Positions 53,660-64,000 of a DNA stretch of 64,000 nt are shown piece after piece. The notes below the pieces were generated by a model, which saw only the letters and a list, made by a program, of their open reading frames with translations, did no database searches and was not told where the DNA came from. Made by a program: the position numbers and the translations under genes. Each line of letters starts with the position of its first letter. Position 1 is the first letter of the stretch. This DNA comes from Alitta virens (lineage: Eukaryota; Annelida; Polychaeta; Phyllodocida; Nereididae). Location: NCBI GenBank assembly GCA_932294295.1, contig OW028573.1:70223829-70287828 (forward strand), given 5' to 3'.

Positions 53660-55544
53660 CTGAAAAAGGAGCATTATATATTAGAAATAAATTTGTACTA
53701 TGACAGTAAATGTGCAATGTGGACTCAGCAACTAGGGCTAATATATATAACTCTCACACATCATACACATTAGCCTAGCTGAGACTCACACATTTGGTGT
53801 CTATGTCACTCGATCTAGTATCAATTTAGGACTAAGGTATTAGGACTAATTAAGGTATTAAGTATGTGGAAAAGGATTCTTTTCAATGCGGCTAAAACTT
53901 TTTCTAGAGGATGAGGGCAGTATTGTCTAACCTGTATGCAACTGTCTCATCATTGTTTCGGAGGCTAGAATTCAGAAACGTATTAATCATGGAGCAGAAG
54001 TACAAAGTGTACCTGGAATTCCCAGGTAGTCCAGTAGCCACCTCCCTAAATTACAGTTTTTGTGCCCCCGGCTGTTATATAAACAATAGTGTGCTCATTT
54101 GAAAGCTTAGAACATGAACTTTTCATTTTTGTGGGGTGTCATGTTCAGATCAGTCGCCTAACATCACCATATAAGGTCAAAGGTGACAATGTCCATATTA
54201 GAAATTCATAACCAATAACTTGATATTTTGCCATCATTCAATGGGTTCTTGCCATATTTTCACCAAAGTTAGTACAGTTTTCCTCAGTAAGGTCTTTCTA
54301 TGGAATATGAAGAGAAATCAAAATTTTGGAAACTCGCATACCCATATTTGGTAAGGAATTTCTCAAAGCAACCAACATTTTTCAGCCCGAATTATGAATA
54401 CAATACACCTAACTGCAAACTAGAGAGCTAGAATGAATTATCTTATATTTTTAATGTACATGTAGCCTAAACTGGGCCAAATCTCACGCATTAACTCATT
54501 GCACCAGACTCGACCAGAGCCACCACTCAGCCTTACAATCTCATTCCGTCTGCCTCAGGCAACTAGTCATGCTACTTTGTAAGTTTCAGACATTAGCATT
54601 AATAATGTGACCAGGTGACAGACATCCAGAGGCAGAGAACATGAAGAACATGTGGTCATCTGTAACTTGTAAGACTATGGCTGCATTTGATTCGTACGTG
54701 CTCGATCTGGATTAGGAGTAGGAGATGCGCAAAGGGTTTCTACTCCATAAAGTTTACTCTGAATCGAATGTAGTTTCTTTTTAGAGGACTTTGCAGAGCA
54801 ATTTGAACATGGCTGCTTTGAAACTTCTGCTGTTAGAAGAAAATAAATACTAAGAAGAGGATTGCTTGGTTTTAGGCTGAGACTCAGGTTTTAGCCTCAG
54901 CCAGTCCAAAATGTTATTTTGATGGGCAAGTCTCATGTCATGTTTTTTTTTGCACCCAGGTCGGCTCGCCTTTTTCCTCGTTGACCAGAAAATGCAGATT
55001 GTTGTATTAGCCAAAATGCAACTATTTTACAATACTTTTTTTTTTTCTAAATGAACTATTTAAAGAAAACATAGGCATTCTGGCTACCTTGCAATGGTCC
55101 CTAATCAAAACGTTTTAATTGACTGTACACCATGAAAATCATGGGGGCCGTATTCACGTGACACTGGAAAAGAACTACAGCAGTTTTAGAGGGAGCATGG
55201 ACACTTAATTAATTGCTTCCTCAGAACGACTTTAACATTTGACAAGAAAGAAATAATCACCCCAACATCAGGGGAATAAACTTGTTTTCACCTCTTTTGA
55301 CCTAATTTACCCATTTTCTGTATAGTTGCAATGCCAGGGCTGAGAAAAAGTCTAGGGGGGAGGGGGGGGGGCAGTTAGGTCAAAAGCAAAAATCAGTTGC
55401 TACCATCTACTCTGGCTCACCCGTAGGACACTTTGAAGTTGCTCTTGCTCCAGAACAAGAACAAGCTACGAATCGAATATTTGGTGCACTCCAAAGAGGT
55501 TTAAACCTCTTTGGTAAGCATGACAGGCTGAATCTAATTACATA
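53660..55544. other. Between MMACHC and the inverted repeat; no gene recognised
   Basis: MMACHC exon 1 should lie in or beyond this stretch on the minus strand, but I could not recognise it. The sequence is AT-rich and unique-looking, with a G run near 55358. No TE was identified with confidence. Confidence 0.45.
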
Positions 55545-58450
55545 CTAGGCCGCAGGAGCGGCCCCGTAGGGCTTTTATGTTTAGAGATTGGCCAGAATGA
55601 AATCTACTGACATGTCTTTCTGAAATGACTGGATCGGAACTTTGTTGTCCTAATTAATCTGCACGGCCCTGATGCGCACAAACTTATAATGACCTACTTA
55701 CACAAAAAACATGCTTAACTTAAGATCTACCTGACAAATTTGAAGAAACTCACGTTAGAACACTGTTACATGATAATTTCTATGTGATTCAAGACTGGAC
55801 AAGCAGTAGAACTATGGTTTTGAATGTTCCATGGGAGCCATGTCCATTTCCGTGATTTTCAAAAGGCTAGCCAACTAAATGAATGTTCGACCAATCAGAG
55901 CAGAGCTTAATTGCTAGGCCATTTGCTAGGCAACGAGCTCTAACAAACTCTGTGATTGGCTGTGGTGCTTATAAATAGGTTTTAGAAATCAATGCCCGAT
56001 CATGATCATGATGCGCCGGGACGAAATAGGTCAAAACGTCACAAATAACTTTTGTCGATGACGTCACAGAGAACTGCCTTTGACGCACCACTGCAAGGCA
56101 ACCATGCACGTATGTAAGTTTAATTTATTACGCCGAAAAACGACGTGTTCGCTCAACCGGAACGATCGCAATTTTGGTTGCCTAGACTGTTACATAACTA
56201 ATTGCTATTAGACAAGAATACATGTACACAGATGAACAAAATAAATAGTAGAACAACTCCACTTCGGCCTATTAGTCAGGTACGTTAATGGAACCCTATT
56301 GAGCAATATATATAAAAAAAGCAGATCACTTATAATAATGTCAAGTGGCCGTGGTGAATGTTTTTTTTTTTTTTTTTTTATGTTTTGCCATTCTCAATTG
56401 CACTCTACAATGTTTCACCAGAAGTCAAATAGGCCTATAGATATTAATTACATTATTATTTACATGAAAATGTAAATAATAATTATATTATATGGCTTTT
56501 ATTGACATTGATTCATATCAGAAAAGATACATTTGTCACATATAACTACAGCTCTACTCACTAAATCTAACTAAAGCTACACCGGTCTACAGAAATATGC
56601 TATACAGGTTCTCATTATTTTATACATAAATCATAATATGCTAAATATAGCTAAAAATTCAAGGTAATAATATCCTTACAGTAGGATTTACATAAAACAT
56701 AGAGTAAGATTTACATAAAACATAAATCACATATCAACCAGTGAGACATTTAACAAAAATACTGATCACAACATAAAATAAGATTAAAATTTTCATAATT
56801 ATATACAAAATACTGATAATAATATCACAATACAAGTTAAAATTTGCAGTTTACATATAGGTTTCATATGAAATATGGGAGAGAAAAATACCAGGCAACA
56901 TTGCGCTGACCCTGGCATTTTGACTCATCTATTTTATGATGGCAGTTGTCAAGGAAGTGGCAAGTCAGAGGAGCCCAGTGGAAATTTAAGTCTACATTAC
57001 TTTATTTAGGAAATTACCAAGAGCATATATCATGTCAGGTTCTTTATTTGACATCAATGATTTAAATTGTTGTGTTTTATCTAAGTTATGGAAATTTGGT
57101 ATCAGGCTAGTTGCTTTTAGGATTAATTGATTTCTTGGTCCTGCATGATTGTTACAGATTAAGAGGCAATGTAGTTCATCTTCTACGTCATTACTATCAC
57201 ATTTATTACATTTTCTTTCTTCTAATGGTATTTTGGGGGTCTCGTGTCTTCCGGTTTCAATTTTGAGGTTATGTGAGCTAAGTTTAAATCTCGCTATGTT
57301 ATTATATGTTCTCTTGGGGAAGTTAAGATTTAGATAAGGTTCAAAGCAATAAGTAGTTTTAAATCATTTATATGTTCTTAGTTTTGGGTGCTTCTCAGAG
57401 TCATTAATCTCCCTAAGGATCCTTGATTGTTCAATTTCATACAGTTTAAGTTTGATTTCAGTGACCAGAGTTTCTGGCTCCTTTGATTCCCAACTATTTA
57501 TATTACATTCATTTATGATATGTATTGTTTTATTGTACCAGTTGCTCTGACCCTTCAGGTGTAGAAATTCTTGAATTTTGAGGCATTTATGTAGGGTGTC
57601 ATAGGATGGCAGTGTCATTAGTCTTCCCCAGTACTTAATCATGTTTATCTTTTGTCTAACCATAAGAGGAAACCTGCCTGTCTCAGCATACACAGCTAAG
57701 GTTGGGGTTTGTTTTCTTACACCTAACAAACTTTTAAGATATCTAATTTGTAATTTCTCCATGTCATTGTGTTGTTTACCCATACACCATAACATGCTAT
57801 TGTATTCAAGGATTGGCAGAATATAGCTATCAAACATCTTGATAGCAAGTGATGGGGGTATGTAGCCAAGGGATGGTTTTATTCTACTTTGGAGTGCAAA
57901 TAGTGCATTTTGCGCTTGGTTGACTAGATATTCAATAATAATTTGCAGGTTTGAATTGTGTTTAATATTCAAGAAATGTAGTTTATTGTGACAGTTCTGT
58001 AATAACTAAATTTTACCAATCTAATTATAGTCACATGAACTCCATAAATAGGCCTAATGCTTAGAGTTCTTAAATTATATTCCTATATATATGAACATGT
58101 GAGCAATTTTTGATGACCAGAAATATCTCTTGAAAAAAAATTATTTAAAACCTTGTTTATGGCTGACCTTGAAACCTCCTATAGTGGAGATATACAGGGA
58201 AAAAATAAATTGAATACCACAAAGTTCCTTAGATCAGTGGAATGTTTCATCTGGCTAACATTTCTGGATTTATTTATCTGTTAGATATAGCAGGCTCGTA
58301 GCAGCTACACATACATGTATGAGTGGTGGGGGGGGGGGGATAAATAATAATATACCACTCTGTTTACTACTTTCATGCTGGTTGAACCCTACAGTCTGTG
58401 GGTTGAACTTGGTAGTTTTATCAATATTTGCATTATCATATTATTAGTAA
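55545..58450 (-). repeat. ~1.5 kb dispersed repeat, copy 3 (inverted, split by a LINE fragment)
   Basis: Read on the minus strand it runs from the ACTACCAAGTTCAACC block (about 58415) through GAAACATTCCACTGATC (58240) and a long poly-T tract on the plus strand (56361-56379). It continues through the GAGCGAACAC block near 56150 to a terminal GGCCGC-TCCT-GCGGCC hairpin and CTAG at 55545-55548. A LINE fragment of about 1.55 kb (56440-58015) interrupts it. Together with copy 1 at the left edge, it forms a pair of inverted repeats about 55 kb apart. Confidence 0.8.
56460..58015 (-). mobile_element. LINE fragment: post-RT C-terminus of a second non-LTR family
   Basis: The minus-strand ORF 57972-57364 encodes AKMFDSYILP-like IKMFDSYILPILEYNSMLWC, LQIRYLKSLLGVRKQTP and ETGRFPLMVRQK. 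A stop codon after RTYK is followed in the same region by NIARFKLSSHNLKIETGRH and a CCHC-like RKCNKCDSNDVEDELHCLLI. This is the region between the RT thumb and C-terminus of an APE-type LINE distinct from the two other LINE families in the window. It is 5'-truncated and inserted in the dispersed repeat. Confidence 0.82.
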
Positions 58451-58776
58451 TGTAGCCAATAATTATTGAAATGCCTTTGATGGCAACGATAATTTCACCC
58501 ACAAAATCTCTGTCTTAAACTCTTATACCTTGAATGGATGACATTCGAACCCATGTTTCTCTAAAATGTCCAAAATATCGCAGTAAATTTCCTTCCAAGG
58601 CCGCAGCGGGCTTGACATTTTTACGCTGAGCTGCGAAGGACACGCACGTGGAGGGGAATCCTCATAACCCAGAACGAGGCTGCTAGGAAACCCCCGTCCC
58701 GGTGTTGGAAGATGGATAAGTTTATGTACACGTGAAAGAGTATTTCATCATTCCAAGGCTAGAACAACAGACAGAC
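58450..58776 (+). promoter_or_regulatory. POLR3B upstream region and 5' UTR
   Basis: This is relatively GC-rich compared to its neighbours, with CACGTG at about 58644, TTACGCTGAG and CCCGTCCCGG upstream of the first ATG. There is no TATA box in the last 150 bases. The in-frame stop at 58717 bounds the ORF. Confidence 0.4.
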
Positions 58777-63939
<5,163 letters not shown>

Positions 63940-64000
63940 GTATGACTTTTCTTGTTAGTGTAATGTTTTACGAAGTAATGTAGTGCTAAGGCCACAATTA

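Overview
This is a piece of an AT-rich animal nuclear genome: spliced genes with GT-AG introns, fragments of many retrotransposon and DNA-transposon families, and AT microsatellites. The host genes (POLR3B, MMACHC, a Shisa-like gene) and the mix of THAP/P elements, Helitron, tRNA-derived SINEs, a CR1/L2-type LINE, Ty3-type elements and a protein-primed type-B DNA polymerase gene suggest a marine invertebrate, either a lophotrochozoan or an invertebrate deuterostome. I cannot fix the species.

Layout. 2.4-5.8 kb (minus): three exons of a Shisa-like single-pass membrane protein. 0.1-1.7, 6.1-6.9 and 55.5-58.45 kb: three copies of a ~1.5 kb non-autonomous repeat ending in a GC hairpin plus CTAG; the third is inverted and split by a LINE fragment. 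9-13 kb: duplicated intergenic repeats, tRNA-derived SINEs (SINE-A) and a hAT-type MITE nested in a SINE. 13.3-17 kb: a broken Helitron Rep gene, loaded with SINE-A, a LINE-tailed repeat (SINE-B) and LINE 3' ends, partly tandem-duplicated in 0.8 kb units. 17.3-21.3 kb: two direct 1.4 kb repeats. 22.4-37.6 kb: a degenerate Polinton-like PolB gene, split by a LINE whose ORF1 ends in a NADAR (YbiA-like) domain, and by a THAP/P-type DNA transposon whose target-site duplication is still visible. 37.9-42.3 kb: exon-like pieces of a receptor-like protein (Ser/Thr-rich stalks, a duplicated TM exon, weak Ig-like motifs) interleaved with SINEs. 42.4-50.3 kb: a second, older THAP/P transposase pseudogene split by a nested pair of Ty3-type elements. 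52.75-53.66 kb (minus): MMACHC. 58.8-64 kb (plus): the first twelve coding exons of POLR3B, continuing beyond the window.

How it fits together. Only the three host genes look intact, and the Shisa-like gene, MMACHC and POLR3B are each incomplete or unresolved at one end. The centre is a nested transposon cluster whose insertion order can be read from target-site duplications: P element in PolB, SINE-B in the P element, Ty3 element A in P element 2, Ty3 element B in A, then SINE and LINE copies in these. The most unusual item is the retrotransposon ORF1 fused to a NADAR domain, a fold known from ADP-ribose and N-glycoside chemistry, which could counter a nucleic-acid ADP-ribosylation defence or serve another role.
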